From assembly GCA_004764695.1 (NCBI GenBank), contig SMSO01000037.1, forward strand, positions 4,090,337-4,154,336: DNA of 64,000 bases, read 5' to 3'. Positions 42,423-54,458 of the stretch are shown here, one piece after another. Each line of letters begins with the position of its first letter. Position 1 is the stretch's first letter. Position numbers and translations under genes: made by a program. The stretch comes from Schizochytrium sp. TIO01 (taxonomy: Eukaryota; Sar; Bigyra; Thraustochytrida; Thraustochytriidae). A model generated the notes under the pieces. The model saw only the letters and a program-made list of their open reading frames with translations. It ran no database searches and was not told where the DNA came from.

Positions 42423-43577
42423 ATGATGAGTGCTTTGTGGAAACGTTTGAGCGGCACTGAAACTGATGGAGTTCAAGTTGCAAATGCTTCAGAACAGGCA
42501 AAGGTGGATCGACTTGTACAAATGGGTTTTGACTCTAGCCCAGCTCTCTTCGCATTGCGTCAGGCGGATGGAAATGTAGACGCTGCTGTATCCGTACTGC
42601 TTTCTGGAGCGGAAAGCAGCGCTCCAACTTCTGCAACATCCCACGCTCAATCCGCAAGAGAGATTCGGGCTGCGGCAGCTGAAGCACGTCAGGCAAGGAA
42701 CCCATTAAGTCAAATTCGTAGTGCTATGAACCGTGGACGCACCGGAAGCCAGTTGCAGCAACAGGCCACTCAAAATAATTCTCAAAGACAGCCTCAAGAA
42801 TCTTCGAGGCAAGATGCATCCACCCGATCGTTCGAGTCTCGTCTGGAGATCGTTTGTGGAGCCCTCGCTGGATACCCACGTGCAGTAGACCAGCTATTGT
42901 ACATGATCAAAACTATTATCAGTAATCCTGGTGTGCGAAGGTATCGTGAGGTCAAAACATCAAACAGACGCTTCGTTGCCACCGTTGGCACTGCTGGAAC
43001 TACCGGGCATGATCTCCTTAAGCTAATTGGCTTTGTACAGACAGGCGATTGGCTCGTTTTACGTGGCGCCGAAGATCCAGCTCGTCTTTGGCTTGCTCAG
43101 AGCGCATTAGAGAATGTACAAAATTCATCCGTCTATGAACTCGCTCGTGAGCGTGAAGCTTTCAACGATGCCATTACAGAATCTATTGCGTGTGCTAGTG
43201 CTGAGGAGGCAGAGCGAAGACAAGAATTTGTTTCTAGTGTTCCAGTAGAGCCTGAAGAGGGTGTTGCAGGTACTACTCGCATTCGAGTATTTTGTGGAGA
43301 CCATGTCGTTGAACGTCGTTTTCATTCTGATGATGTTGTTAATGGAATCATCATGTGGCTTGGAGCAGAACGCAGTAGTTTAATCCCAGGAAAACTTGCA
43401 TCAGGATCATGGGAGCTTGTCAACTCTACTTTGTACCCTCCACATGTTATGGAACTTGAAGATCTTTATGACACAACACTTCAGAGCGCAGGACTCTGGC
43501 CGGGTGCGGAACTTAAGGTGCAACCTGCAGGCACCTTGGAGAGAGAACGCAGGGAAAAAGAGCATGCTGCTGAATAA
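42423..43577 (+). CDS. UBA-PUB-UBX domain protein, probable p97/CDC48 adaptor
   Basis: Adaptor likely linking ubiquitin to the p97/CDC48 ATPase. A UBA domain spans about residues 26-61 (VDRLVQMGFDSSPALFALRQ, NVDAAVSVLLS). After a Gln/Ser-rich linker comes a PUB domain at about 140-230 (YMIKTIISNPGVRRYREVKT; DLLKLIGFVQTGDWLVL), the module that binds the p97 C-terminal tail. A UBX-like beta-grasp fold follows at about 285-370 (TRIRVFCGDHVVERRFHSDD; AGLWPGAELKVQP). The PUB plus UBX pair recalls UBXN6/UBXD1, which lacks a UBA. Start ATGATG in a GCCACC context at 42423; 384 aa, single exon. Domain calls are firm for UBA and PUB, good for UBX. Confidence 0.87.
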   Translation: MMSALWKRLSGTETDGVQVANASEQAKVDRLVQMGFDSSPALFALRQADGNVDAAVSVLLSGAESSAPTSATSHAQSAREIRAAAAEARQARNPLSQIRSAMNRGRTGSQLQQQATQNNSQRQPQESSRQDASTRSFESRLEIVCGALAGYPRAVDQLLYMIKTIISNPGVRRYREVKTSNRRFVATVGTAGTTGHDLLKLIGFVQTGDWLVLRGAEDPARLWLAQSALENVQNSSVYELAREREAFNDAITESIACASAEEAERRQEFVSSVPVEPEEGVAGTTRIRVFCGDHVVERRFHSDDVVNGIIMWLGAERSSLIPGKLASGSWELVNSTLYPPHVMELEDLYDTTLQSAGLWPGAELKVQPAGTLERERREKEHAAE

Positions 43578-43926
43578 TATGTGACTCTAAACGATGTCGG
43601 TGCCCCTCTTTGATACATAGTACATATTTCTTTCTATTTTTACGTCTATCTACTAGTTACATATCACTTGTATCTCTGTTTTTCACAGAAGATACATGTG
43701 CTAATATAGAAATTGTTATTGTTGTTGTTGTTGTTGTTGTTACTACTGTAACTGTTACTATTATTGTTTTTGCCTTATGTAATCTTAAATATCACTCCTC
43801 CGCATGTGAAAGTATGCACTTTCAAATGTATATAGTTGGAATGGTTTCCTACTTGCACAATGATGAATATACACTTTGTGAGATCCACTTGAATTAACGT
43901 CAAAGTTATATGATAACGAACAGTGT
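43578..43926. repeat. Convergent spacer with (TTG)n tract
   Basis: About 350 bases between the UBX gene and the coiled-coil locus. A TTG trinucleotide run of about eight units lies at 43719-43741. The rest is AT-rich 3' flank. Confidence 0.7.
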
Positions 43927-46900
43927 TTAGGGCATTCCAGCACGTTGACCTAATACACCAATCGGTACTCTGACAGGACGAGCACTTGCCTCTAAGGATT
44001 GCTGTCGCTGACGTTTTTGTGCTGCTCGGGCAGCACGTTTTGCCGCTTTTCGTCTCGCAAGTTCTGTTTCATCAGTTTCATGTTTCCTTAATTTTCGAAG
44101 CGAGCGAAATTTGCGAGTATAGGTATCGCTTGTGCGGCAATCCGCTGGGATGCCTATCATTTGCTGATATCTATTTGATAATGGTGCAAGAAACTGGATG
44201 CGATTAGCAATATGAAATACGTCATGCCTATCATGATGGGGGTGGCCTTTCTTTGTACAGTCGATTGGATCAATTTCTTTTTCCAGACCTTCGCAGCGTG
44301 AGTCATCTACATCAACACTTGCCGCACCTGGATCTTCTTCCACAATGAACGGAGGAATGCGCGGAGCCTTGAAAAAGGGGTCAAAGCGAGCAAAAGCAAT
44401 CCGTTCCATCCAGCGTAGTCGCTGCAAACGATGACGCTCCTCCTCCCAAACTTTGTTCATTTGATAGGAACGAAGATCCTCTTCCGCCATCTCATTCAGT
44501 TCACGGATGCATACTATAGCATCTTGTTGCGCAACGCGACGCCGTTCTTCTAATTCAGCCCATAAAGCCTCTTCTTCGGCAAGCTGCAAAGCAAGCTCTC
44601 GTTGAGCTTCTTCTTGAATTTGTAAAGCTTCGGCGGCCTCAGCAGCCTCAATCTGCTCCCAACGCAAACGCGAGTCAAAATCCTCCTCTTCCATTTGCTT
44701 GCGGTCAAGTTCTTGTAGCTCGCGCCAACACAGCCCAGAGGGGTGTTCTTGACGCTGTCGATATTCATCACGCTCTAACATGGCTTGTTCATTAAGCTCA
44801 CGCTCTGCTGCAGCCATAAGTAAAGCCCGACGTTCACGAACATAGTATTTTCGCAGGGCTTCATCTTCTGCCCGCATTTGCAAAAGTTCTTCTTTACGTC
44901 GCTTCTCCTCAGCCTCCCGGAAAACCCGTTCGGCCTCAAAACGCTCGAGGTCTTTTTCGTATTCTTCATCACCATTTTCTAGACCTGATCCATTTTGGTA
45001 CCGTGAGTGTAAAATAGCATCAACCGCTTGCTGGCGCAGTTCTCCTGCGAACCGAATTTCTCCAAGCACACCAACATCCACAGCATCGTCATCAAGATAC
45101 TCCTTTTGGTCAATCAAAAGAACCTCTTTGGCTATCTCACGCATCAGTTTTTTTCGCAATGCGCGAAGCTCCGCATCACGCAGCCGCTGTAATTCTGCTT
45201 CTAATTCTGCTTGGCCTCTTGCCTCAGCCTGGCGCATCAATTCATCATCTTCTTCCAATTCATCCAGATCAAAGTATGCAAACACTTTCTTGCGACGAAT
45301 GCGTCGAAGAACTGCTTCGTCTACAGGGGGCACCTCTAGATCCTCCTCGGGAGTGAAGACACCTCGACCGAGAACTCGACTCGCCTGACCGCGCTCGCGC
45401 ATTGCTGCACGGTAATTAGCAAGCTTGTCTACGCGATTACGAAGATAGGTCATGCGAACTTGCTTGTTGCGTGCATACCACGTCTTGAAATTATTCATCG
45501 TAGGATCTTTAGACGGATCCCCTTGTTCGAAAACGGCACTAGAATTTTCTGCGCTGCTTAATTCTCTAGCGAGATCATCCTTTAGAGTCGAGGTTTGTCG
45601 TTCAAGAGGTTCGAAATGGATACCGCCGCTAATAAATCGTAAGGATGTAGAACGCCGTGCTTGTACCGACGCTCTATGGAAGGCGTATGGCGAAAGACCC
45701 AGTCGTTGAAGGGCGTTGTCGCTCATGTTCATGAGATTCTGCAAGGTTCTGAAGCAATGCCTGAAGTTGGTTGATACCTTGATGACGTGCTGAACTTCTT
45801 GCCACAAAGCAGTCCTTTCTCATCCCAAGCACTTGAGGCATCATATTCGATGGTTTTCCCATGTTCATTTATAAAACTAGACCGTCGACGAAGACGACCC
45901 GCCCCACTTCTAGAATCGTCTAGATCTCCTTGTTCTTCAAAGCTTTCTTCAGCACCATTATGAACGAACCGAAGAGCTTCAAGCATTTTTTGCTGAGCAA
46001 TTTGAAAGGCGATTTCTAAAGCTTCAATCTGCGCGCGGCCCATATCTCGGATTGATTCTATAGATGCATGTTCAGCAACCTCTGATGCACGTCGGCGAAG
46101 TTTCAAAGCGTCTACAGCTTCACGAAAATTCTGGTCCGATAAAGAAAGCATTGTCAAGCGTTCCTCAAGCCCATTGAGAGATATCGCCTTAAAGCTGTGT
46201 CGTACAGACCGTCTTCGCAGGCTATTGTAAGCACGGTCGTAGTCTTGACTTACTCGGGTCATCCGATCTGACTCACTCTCGTCGCACTTATTTAACAATT
46301 CAGCAAAGAGTTTACGAGCATTCTCAAGATCAGCTCTGGCTAGCTCCACCTCGCGCTTGCGTTTGTTTAAAGCAATCGCAGATTTTCTTCTTTGCTTTGA
46401 GTCATAATCGTCTTCGCTTGCATCTACCTCACTTTCGTTTTCCCAACCTTCAACCTCATTTAGAATAGGTAGATCTATATCTCCAATATCAGATATAATG
46501 CTCTTAAAAGAGGAGTTCTCAACATCCTGGTTCATAGAAGCCTCGCTAAGAATGCTGTCACGGAAGCGACCCATACGTTTATCTGTTACGGTGATAGCCG
46601 ACATCGTAAGCCGTCGCTTGAGAAGACCATTCTCTGCCTCGGGTTCATTCAACGCTTGAGTGGTCAACGCACGTACAAACAGTGGTCTGTCCATGATAAA
46701 GTCTCCAGCAGCACATTGAATTTCACGTTGAAGGAAAGTCTCCCGTACAGATGTGTTGCCTGCAAACCACATCAAAAAAATTTCCATTTCTTCTTCAGAA
46801 AGGAAATCCTCCTCCTCTTCTTCTCCTAAAGATTCCTCATCGTTGTCTTCATCTGAGGATGAGGAACCAGAGGAGTCTGTATGGAGAAGGTCATCATTAT

Positions 46901-48789
46901 GCTCGCCAGATTCGTGTTCACTATGTAGATGCACTGAAGGCCGAGAGCCTGGTCGAACACGTTTAATACCTTCAGCTTCAGCAATTGAACAAATAACTTG
47001 GTCACAAAGAGCTGCATTTGCTTCCATTAAACGCTCCTCATGACTCATCTTTCCCCACTCAAGGTTTTCACCCCAGGTTTTGCGAAACGTCAACTCCTCA
47101 GTAATTGGTAGTAAGTCAGGTATAAAAGCTTGAACAATAGTCCAACGCAACGGGTAGTTTCCAAGCAAGTCTTGAGTGGCTTGACTTAATAAACCCCGAG
47201 TGTGGGCAAACCTTACCCATTTCGCCCATTCTGTATCCCAAGCTCTTGAAAGGCGGCCCACCTCCTTTGTAAGTATACTTTGCCTAGCCATGGCTCCATC
47301 AGGCCCAAAGTACCATGCCCGAAAATCTCTCCAGCGCTGTCGCCGTTCGCGGACCTCTGAGACTGAGTCCTCAGGGCTGATTTGATGCACTTGGAATTTC
47401 CCTGCTTGTAAGAGGACATCCTCCAACTGGCAAGCATACAGTATCTCTGCATCAAGAAACACCCGACGCCGTTGCTCATTGGCTTCAGCTAGCCACCATC
47501 TTTGCAACCCTGGCACCCAATTTATTGGTCCTACTTTGGGCAAAGGTGCCTCAAATGGTAGTTTTTCTAGGTCACCAGTACTATCCATCCAGCAAGCTCT
47601 ATGCGAGCTTGCTAAGCGGAGCTCAAGTCGCAGAATAGTCGGCGAGGTATTATCATCAAATGGGATAGCTTCAGGTAAAGCCAGCCACGCCATGTGTTCT
47701 TTGCGCTCTTCTGCTTGCTGGAAAGCTCGAAATCCTGCGCGCTCAGAGGCAGCCATGAATCGATCATCAGCGTGCAAATCATAATCATCAAACCAGCTGA
47801 GAACCTTCAATAAAGTAATTCGTTCAGACTCAAGCTTTGGAGCCGAGGGCACCCGTGAGACATCATCTTCCTCTTCGTCGTCCTGTGATTCGTCATTCTT
47901 TTTCTTTTTTCTCCCTACGACGATTCCTCAAGCCAAACGAATCATCGCTTCCAGATGAGCGGCTTGATTCATATGCGCTTCGGGGCGTGCATGTCACAGC
48001 CATTGCTTTTTTGTCATTTTCGTCGCGATATGTTTGAGCATCAGCTCGTGGGAGAGTAGCCACAAGCTTTTGTGGCGATCTTGGAGACTTGGGTGATGCT
48101 TTTGGTGAAGGGAGGGCAACCTCAATCACCTCAAACTCGTCTTCTTCGTAAGCTTCCCCTCTGTTAAGTCTTCCCAAGATTCGTCTTAACCTCTCTTGGG
48201 CTCGAACGTCACCTTCTTCAGCAAGCCTTTTCAAAGCTTCAATAAGAGCTCGATCACTAAAGCCTAGAGGGAGAGCTGAGTTTGACCCATGACCATGTGC
48301 ACAGTCTGCATGAAAAGGGGTTCGCTTTTTCGTGTCGGCCAGTGTTTGTCGTGAATAGACAATGTGTTTCTCATTCTTGAAAGCGACTTGGTCATCAAGA
48401 TATTTTCTTTTGGCACGACTTGACTTGCTATTTACTTTATTTCTACGCTCTAATAAGCCTTTGCGAAGAAATGGTCTTCTTCGTCGTTCGTGTGTAGGAC
48501 TGGCAAGGTCCCTTGATCGCTGCGCATCTCTTGGGTCTGACTCACCATGTCCAGCAGAAAATCTTGCACGGAGCATATCGGTCAATTCTTCCTCAAGATT
48601 TAATTCCGCCAATGCAGCTTCGATATCTCCCTGGGTGACAATAAAATCGATATTCTCATCCACAGAGATCTTCTCGGCCAGGTTCACATTGTAGTTAGGT
48701 AGGCCACGAGGTGAAGTGCCGCGCACGTCAAGGCTGTCACTTGTTTCCCAGCCACTGTACCCAGCGCTTATCTGACGGCGGTCCGCCAT
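43927..48789 (-). CDS. Large coiled-coil protein locus spread over three frames
   Basis: Three long minus-strand frames follow one another: 48789-47893 (298 codons, starts MADRRQISAGYSGWETSD), 47852-45729 (707 codons) and 45807-43927 (626 codons). Frames 2 and 3 have no ATG at their beginnings, and frame 2 is open back to the end of frame 1, so one gene of about 1600 aa is the likeliest reading. Frame 1 to 2 needs one base less in an A6/A5 run (T6 at 47905-47910 on the plus strand) or a short intron. Frame 2 to 3 could be a 29-base GT-AG intron at 45777-45749; the stop of frame 2 also overlaps an ATG of frame 3 (ATGA). The product is acidic and Ser-rich in the middle, and Glu/Arg/Gln-rich coiled coil in the last third. 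No known family recognised. Confidence 0.7.
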
Positions 48790-50700
48790 AGTGGCGTCTG
48801 GGCCGTTTCAATAGCTTTGCCAAGTACTCTACGGCCTTTGGTGCCGCAGACCAAGCTCAATCGATCACCAATCTTCGCGCAAATGTAATACTCCACGTGC
48901 CAAGCAAGGACTTCCTTCCTCTTACATGACAATTATATTCTAGTGCACACCCTCGTTCTAGCACTACTCTTGAAGTCCTGATAATCATACGTAGACTGGT
49001 ACATGTATTGTTGTCATGAGGCTAAGGATACTAGAAGAGTCATTACATAAAGCCTGCTTTGCGATCCTGTCTCTAGCTCAAGGCCATTAAAGGGTAAAGT
49101 GAGCTATGATTGGTTTACGTCAAAACCTTTTCATCCGTTGGTCTTCGAGGACAGTCTTCTTAAGTCCCGTTCCTTAACAGAGTGTGTTCTGTTCTGTCTT
49201 ATTTGGGTCACTTATAATTCCTAATTTTGAATAAGGGCCACTTCTCATCCGGTAAAAGCTATGCAATGTAGTAATGCGGGAGTGCCATGCAAAGTCGAGG
49301 ATGATCTGAGAGGAAAGCGCGTAACGGAACGAATGTGAATGCGGCCACCGTGACGGGAAAGGAACCTGGAGCTTGATCTTATCTATGAAAGATTTTATGA
49401 TTAATTAAGTCAGGGTAAGTAAAGTTTGTCACTCTGTTTAGCGACAGGCCAAAATCAGGCATTTTGGAAAGAGGCCGTTAAGACAGTAACTTAATAAATC
49501 TACAACGTCCTACCTCGAACTGACCCTCGTAGACATAATGGATAGGCAGAGATGGTAGGAGCTGGGTGAAATGGAGTTTGGTCTTTACAAAAAAACTTAA
49601 GTCATATATATCTCAGAATATTTGGTTTTGTTTTTTTGACTGTACAGAAAACGCCCGAAAGAGAGTGCCAAACCTATACAGCTAGTGTGTTTTGCTACAG
49701 CATAATATGATATGCATCGTTTTCACTGTTGTTGTTGTTGTTGTTGTTGTTGTTGAGCGTAAAATAGAAAATGAGATATCTTTATGCTGTACCTCAAGCA
49801 CCGTGTAAATTTATTTGACATACCTGTCAAGATGCGCCCGGGCTATCATGAGGTTTAACAAGCTTGGATTGGAATACACGTTACAACAGGAGTTCTACGT
49901 TATCAGATACAATATTAGACTGAGGCTTGTAAATTTGCACCTGATTTTTCCATCCAATTGTGACTATAAAGTCAGTTAGACTGCATTCTCACGCAGGAAC
50001 TCCACTTTCTACATAAGAGTATGTTCTGTTGTGCTCTGAGTAACTGGATTTGCTAAGGTCACTTGAATGTATAAAACGCAGCTATAATTGTAGGCATGTG
50101 CATCATGTCAACAAAGAAGCTCCTCTCCCCCCCATCCGAGCTTTTGAGAGGGGAGCAGTTTCCCCCGAAAAGTTCACAATGTTCCTAAAATGTAATTCAA
50201 TATTCATGCTACAACGGGCCTCCAGAACTAAGTTATAGCTTGGCCTTTTCCAAAACAAAAATCTTAGTAGTACATTTCTAAGATCAACAGGTTCTTTATG
50301 TCGTGGTGGTGCATATTCATGTCTTTTGTTAGTATCCCTGGCACCAATGGCCTAGCGTGTTATTTAGTAAAAACGAATCCAACTTGTCTTCACTATGACA
50401 ACTGCACGCTGCATTCAGGCTAAATAGTATCACTTCGTCACCACAAGCGTGCGCGTGAAGAATGAAAAAGCAACACCTTCAACTCTATCTAATGACCAAG
50501 TCACCTAGTGATTATCCGGCTCTCTTCAAGCTCTATCCCCCCTACTACCGGTCAAAGTATTCATGACCGGGTACTTTTTAACGATTAAAGACCCCTAATG
50601 CTAATGTTTCCGTTCATCCTCGTTTACAATAAAAATAAATAAAATAAATAAAGTAAAATAAAATGAAAATGAAAGACATCAGCTCCGTTCTTCTAATTGT
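48790..50700. other. Gene-poor spacer
   Basis: About 1.9 kb. The first 200 bases would be the promoter of the coiled-coil locus. A (TTG)n tract of about nine units lies at 49727-49756. No open frame with family resemblance and no RNA gene found. Confidence 0.45.
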
Positions 50701-51009
50701 TGTTTCTTAAAAGCATCAAATCTTCCTCGCTCCAGCATCTTGAGTCCATGTCCCCCAAGTATTCCAGGCGCTTGTTCTCTACGGCCTAACGCCGAGTCTA
50801 CAGCCCTTCTCCCTGCTCTATGCATTCATTCTTCTTCCACCGCAAGTGAGCCTGCACGCGCAAGCACGCGAGGGCGCCGAAGCTGGAGCATCCGCGCCAA
50901 GTAAAACCTATCGAACCATTCGGTCTTTCGATTGTTTCCACAGTCCTTTGTTTCACTTGTCCACTATTCCATACTCCACTTACCAGTACGCTGATCAGCT
51001 CCCTATGAA

Positions 51010-51038
51010 CATACATACATGCATACATACAAACATAC

Positions 51039-51089
<51 letters not shown>

Positions 51090-51180
51090 CATTGATTCAT
51101 TCATTCATTCATTGATTCATTCATTCATTCATTTATATATATATTTATTGATTGATTCATTCATTCTTACATACATACAC
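51010..51180. repeat. (CATA)n, (GATT)n, (ATTC)n tetranucleotide tract
   Basis: Begins with ACAT units, then about twelve GATT units, then ATTC units, with a short TATATA stretch at 51134-51144 and ACAT units again at the end. Same unit types as the tract at 28978-29166. Confidence 0.9.
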
Positions 51181-51416
51181 AAGAACTGAGCTAAAAAGCC
51201 TTAGTAGGAAAGAGCAATTTGCGCACGGTCCCAGGAGCAGAAGAAAATTGGAGGCGAGGCGAGGCCTGGGTTACTGGAGGCTCCAAACGGGGAGCAGCCG
51301 GTGAGGCCTCGCGAGTTCGGGGGTAGATGGACCGCCCTCCCTCGGCTGCAGCAGGAAATGCGCGGCTGTCGAGGCCTTCCTCAGCCCGAATGGGTCTCGA
51401 GGCGCTTTTCGCAAGT

Positions 51417-51475
51417 TATTTATTTATTTGTTTATTTGTTTGTTTGTTTTTATATATTTTTTATTTATTTATTTC
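51417..51475. repeat. (TTAT/TTTG)n low-complexity tract
   Basis: T-rich TTTA and TTTG units over about 60 bases directly after a GC-rich patch. Confidence 0.8.
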
Positions 51476-51540
51476 TGCTTCCTCTGGCAAAGGTGGTTCC
51501 GCCTACCAACCGACTAATGAGTCCTAAATGCTATTAGTTA

Positions 51541-52711
51541 TTTTGCAGACCAAAACATTTCTTCTCCTCACTAGGAACCTGATTATATAATTAGCAGTGC
51601 TATGAGTTAGCAATAGGTACCTGAAAATATAAATTGGCCGAGAGAACATTTTATAAATTTCTTTTTCGGTTGCCATACTCCTCACAAAAACACAAAACCC
51701 TAACAGTATCTATCTATATAGATAGGAGTACTACGATCAGTTGTTTTCTTTGGTTCAATGAAAACAAGACTGCGTAAAATCGACCTCATTTATTGAAGCT
51801 TCAATGATTATAGCATTGCGGGGACACGTTTCTTATAACAATGAATGAGGGGAGATTGGAATTTGTGGAATGAGTTTCTTCTTTTGCTTTGGAAAAGAAA
51901 AAAAAGTCCTGGAAACTTTGGAGAAAAGAAGGTTCAAGTTTCCGTGCTCTCTTTCTTTGAGGCTTGTGATATTGCTCACTTAAGTCATCCGCTTCCGCAG
52001 ATTGCATTCTCTCACAGGCGAGGATATCTTGAATTCCGTGCCTGCCCTGGCTAGACCTATCGCTTCGCCTGGCCGCTTTCGCTTATTCGCTTTCGTTCGC
52101 TTCTTCATCCTTGCTTTCCATCGCACATTATTTCACTGTAATTTCTTCTTCTTCCGAATTCCTTTTTAAGTTCTTTTTCTCAGTAGAAGGTCACAGTAGT
52201 TACCTACTTCGAAGAAACGAGCCTTCATTTCTTTTGTTTAATTAAAAAAGAAGAAGAAGAAAATAAATAAAGAAAATTTACAATAGAAAATTCATTTATT
52301 GATCAATTCGTTTGTTCATTGAGCAAAACAATTCGTTCAATCACTCTTTGAAATTGTGCCTTTCGCACCCAAGGTTGTGCAGACCCAGAGTGGAGTCGGC
52401 GCACCAGAGCCGCGTCGGCCCTAGACCTAGCTCTGTTGACGTAACGCGCGGGGTCCGAGCGCTGCCTTACTTGCGGAGGAACCTCAGTTCAAGAACCAGC
52501 AAGACTCTGGCTGCGTTCATCGACCAAACCAAGTCATCAAAGGGCGAGAATTTGTTGGTTGGGTCGAACAGTTCCAAGGCGTATTACCGCTTGCGAACTA
52601 CGACTACGACTAGATTGCCTTCTCACGAGCTTTGCAAAGACAACTACGCAGCCGAGCAGGTTATCAATTCCAAGTAGCTTTGGCTGACTTTGATTGTCTC
52701 TGAGAAGTGGT
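51541..52711. other. Region upstream of sorting nexin
   Basis: AT-rich to about 52320, with purine/pyrimidine tracts (52240-52270). From 52360 it is GC-richer and one plus frame is open for 121 codons (52312-52677) without an ATG start; it probably represents the sorting nexin leader or an upstream exon. No family seen. Confidence 0.35.
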
Positions 52712-54034
52712 ATGACGGAGACTATGATGATGATGCAAAACTTGGGCGTTGGAAGGCCAGATGTGGTGGAGACTGTGGAGCCCGTGCGCAAGAAACCCGG
52801 GATTGATATTAGGGACGAGGACGACTGCGGTGAGAGACGTGAGGTGAGCCAGGACCTCATGAAGAAGTATTTTCGTGGACACGAGGATTTCTGGCGAGAA
52901 CATTTGACCTGGAGGCAAAATGTCATCAACCAAACGCTCGACATCGAGGTCGGGGACCCCATACAAGGCCCTCGCAGTATCACAAACCCGTCACCACCCG
53001 TGTACTTTAAGGTTGCAGTTCGAGACCGAGGTATTGAGGTTCGACGAAGGTACTCAGAGTTCGAGTTCCTGCAGAATGTGCTCGAGAAGAGATATGCAGG
53101 CCTCGCAGTTCCCAGGCTTCCTGAGAAACGCGTTGTTAAAACAACAGAGTTTCTGAAAGAGCGCGCGAGAGAGCTCACACTGTTCATCAAAGGTCTGCTC
53201 AGGGTCGCATATTTCCGAGCAGACTCCACTGTATTGGCGTTCATTGGCGATACTGACTCACGGCGTTGGGAAGCCCTGAAAGCGTCGGTGGCCGCCTCAC
53301 AGCCTGGAACTGCTCTTGACCGAAACCGAGAAGATGGCAATGAGGGTAAACGGAGATGGTTGGAGGTAATGCAACATTTTCAACTTCCGAGGGGCGCAGA
53401 GCTCAGTTTTTGGCACATATCTCAGCACTTGTGCGCCCTCAGTCAGCTTCTCGCATCGATGGCAGAGGCTATTGGCCGCATGACTGATGCTGCTACAGAG
53501 TATGCAATTGCTCTCAGAGATTTGGCACAACGCGTGGAGTACCCGAACTGTCTGGCGCTTTCAGGCCACGCAAGTCCGCCTCTTCACGAGGCAGTCCACG
53601 AACTCGATGGTTTTATTTCACAATGGAGCCAAGTCTCTTCATCGTATCCTTCTATTTTAATGTGCAATCTTTATCAAGTTGTTCGTCAGGAACTAGACGA
53701 TGTTATCGAAGTACAACGCCTGATGTCTCGCCTTGAAAATCTCAATCACACGATCGCAAAGCTAGAGCAGTCGATTCAGCAGCATCACCGTGAGCAAGCA
53801 GAAGCGAAGGGTGCTGGACGCCCCGATCGGGTCCCCAAAGTACTAGAAAAACTTACTCGTGTTTCATATACCAAAAAGCTTGCTGATACTGAGCGGGATC
53901 AAATCATCAAAGCTTTGCTCCTTGCCGACACTGAGCATTTTGTGGAGCGCAAGACTGAGGTACTGCGAAACCTCGGATCTTCATTCGCCGTGCCCTATCG
54001 CAAATATTTGGTCAGCCTCGAGGACCTTTTGTAA
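52712..54034 (+). CDS. Sorting nexin (PX domain, Vps5/BAR-like C-terminus)
   Basis: Endosomal phosphoinositide-binding protein. The PX domain covers about residues 75-175: RDRGIEVRRRYSEFEFLQNV, where the RRYSEF motif binds phosphoinositide; VPRLPEKRVVK with the proline motif; and FIKGLLRVAYFRADSTVLAF closing the fold. After a short linker the C-terminal 230 residues are helical with heptad-like spacing (MSRLENLNHTIAKLEQSIQQ; ALLLADTEHFVERKTEVLRN) as in BAR/Vps5 domains of SNX4, SNX1 or SNX2 type. The first ATG is at 52712 (440 aa). Which SNX subgroup it belongs to is not clear. Single exon. A 267-codon antisense frame overlaps its first half and is a shadow. Confidence 0.88.
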   Translation: MTETMMMMQNLGVGRPDVVETVEPVRKKPGIDIRDEDDCGERREVSQDLMKKYFRGHEDFWREHLTWRQNVINQTLDIEVGDPIQGPRSITNPSPPVYFKVAVRDRGIEVRRRYSEFEFLQNVLEKRYAGLAVPRLPEKRVVKTTEFLKERARELTLFIKGLLRVAYFRADSTVLAFIGDTDSRRWEALKASVAASQPGTALDRNREDGNEGKRRWLEVMQHFQLPRGAELSFWHISQHLCALSQLLASMAEAIGRMTDAATEYAIALRDLAQRVEYPNCLALSGHASPPLHEAVHELDGFISQWSQVSSSYPSILMCNLYQVVRQELDDVIEVQRLMSRLENLNHTIAKLEQSIQQHHREQAEAKGAGRPDRVPKVLEKLTRVSYTKKLADTERDQIIKALLLADTEHFVERKTEVLRNLGSSFAVPYRKYLVSLEDLL

Positions 54035-54112
54035 TCCGCTCGTCTGGCCACCCATGCTGCTGCTGCTGCTATTGCCGTTTCTTAGCATATTAAAAACCAA
54101 ACTACACACACG

Positions 54113-54134
54113 CAATCAATCAATCAATCAATCG

Positions 54135-54179
<45 letters not shown>
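54113..54179. repeat. (AATC)n tetranucleotide tract
   Basis: About 16 AATC units with one AATCG interruption, just downstream of the sorting nexin stop. It is the reverse complement of the GATT units seen at two other places. Confidence 0.92.
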
Positions 54180-54180
<1 letters not shown>

Positions 54181-54458
54181 GAACGTCCTTTCCTTTGTTC
54201 TTTTCTGCAACCCTGTCTGTCAAATTCTTGTCTCTTTCTTCAATCATCATTATATTCAATCATATTTTTCACCGCTTTTCTTTGAAATGATCTCCCTTTC
54301 CCTGGCCTCTTCTCCTCCATCCTAGCCGACCATGGTCTTCGCCATGCCCTGCGTTTGAGTTGAGTCTTTTGCGCTCCAAGATCTGCTAGTTCGCCCTGCC
54401 ATCCAAATTAGGCGCTCCAACAGGCGTGCATGTCCATACTAGCTAAGTAGGCTGAATT

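Larger units (their letters stand above)
50701..51540. other. GC-rich island around a (GATT)n tract, possible exons
   Basis: GC-rich patches at 50730-50960 and 51230-51420 flank the tetranucleotide tract. Both strands are open in places: plus from 51327 (MDRPPSAAAGNARLSRPSSA) and 50846, minus 51040-50798 ending FGALACLRVQAHLRWKKNEC. I cannot tell which, if any, is coding. The pattern resembles that at 28.4-29.4 kb. Confidence 0.3.

Noticed and set aside
47893-47915. Canonical -1 ribosomal slippery site (A AAA AAG)
   Set aside because: The heptamer letters are present, but joining the two frames needs +1, not -1, so the usual mechanism does not fit.
52537-53340. Minus-strand frame of 267 codons
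   Set aside because: It lies antisense to the PX domain of the sorting nexin and is Ser/Arg-rich in the way of shadow frames.
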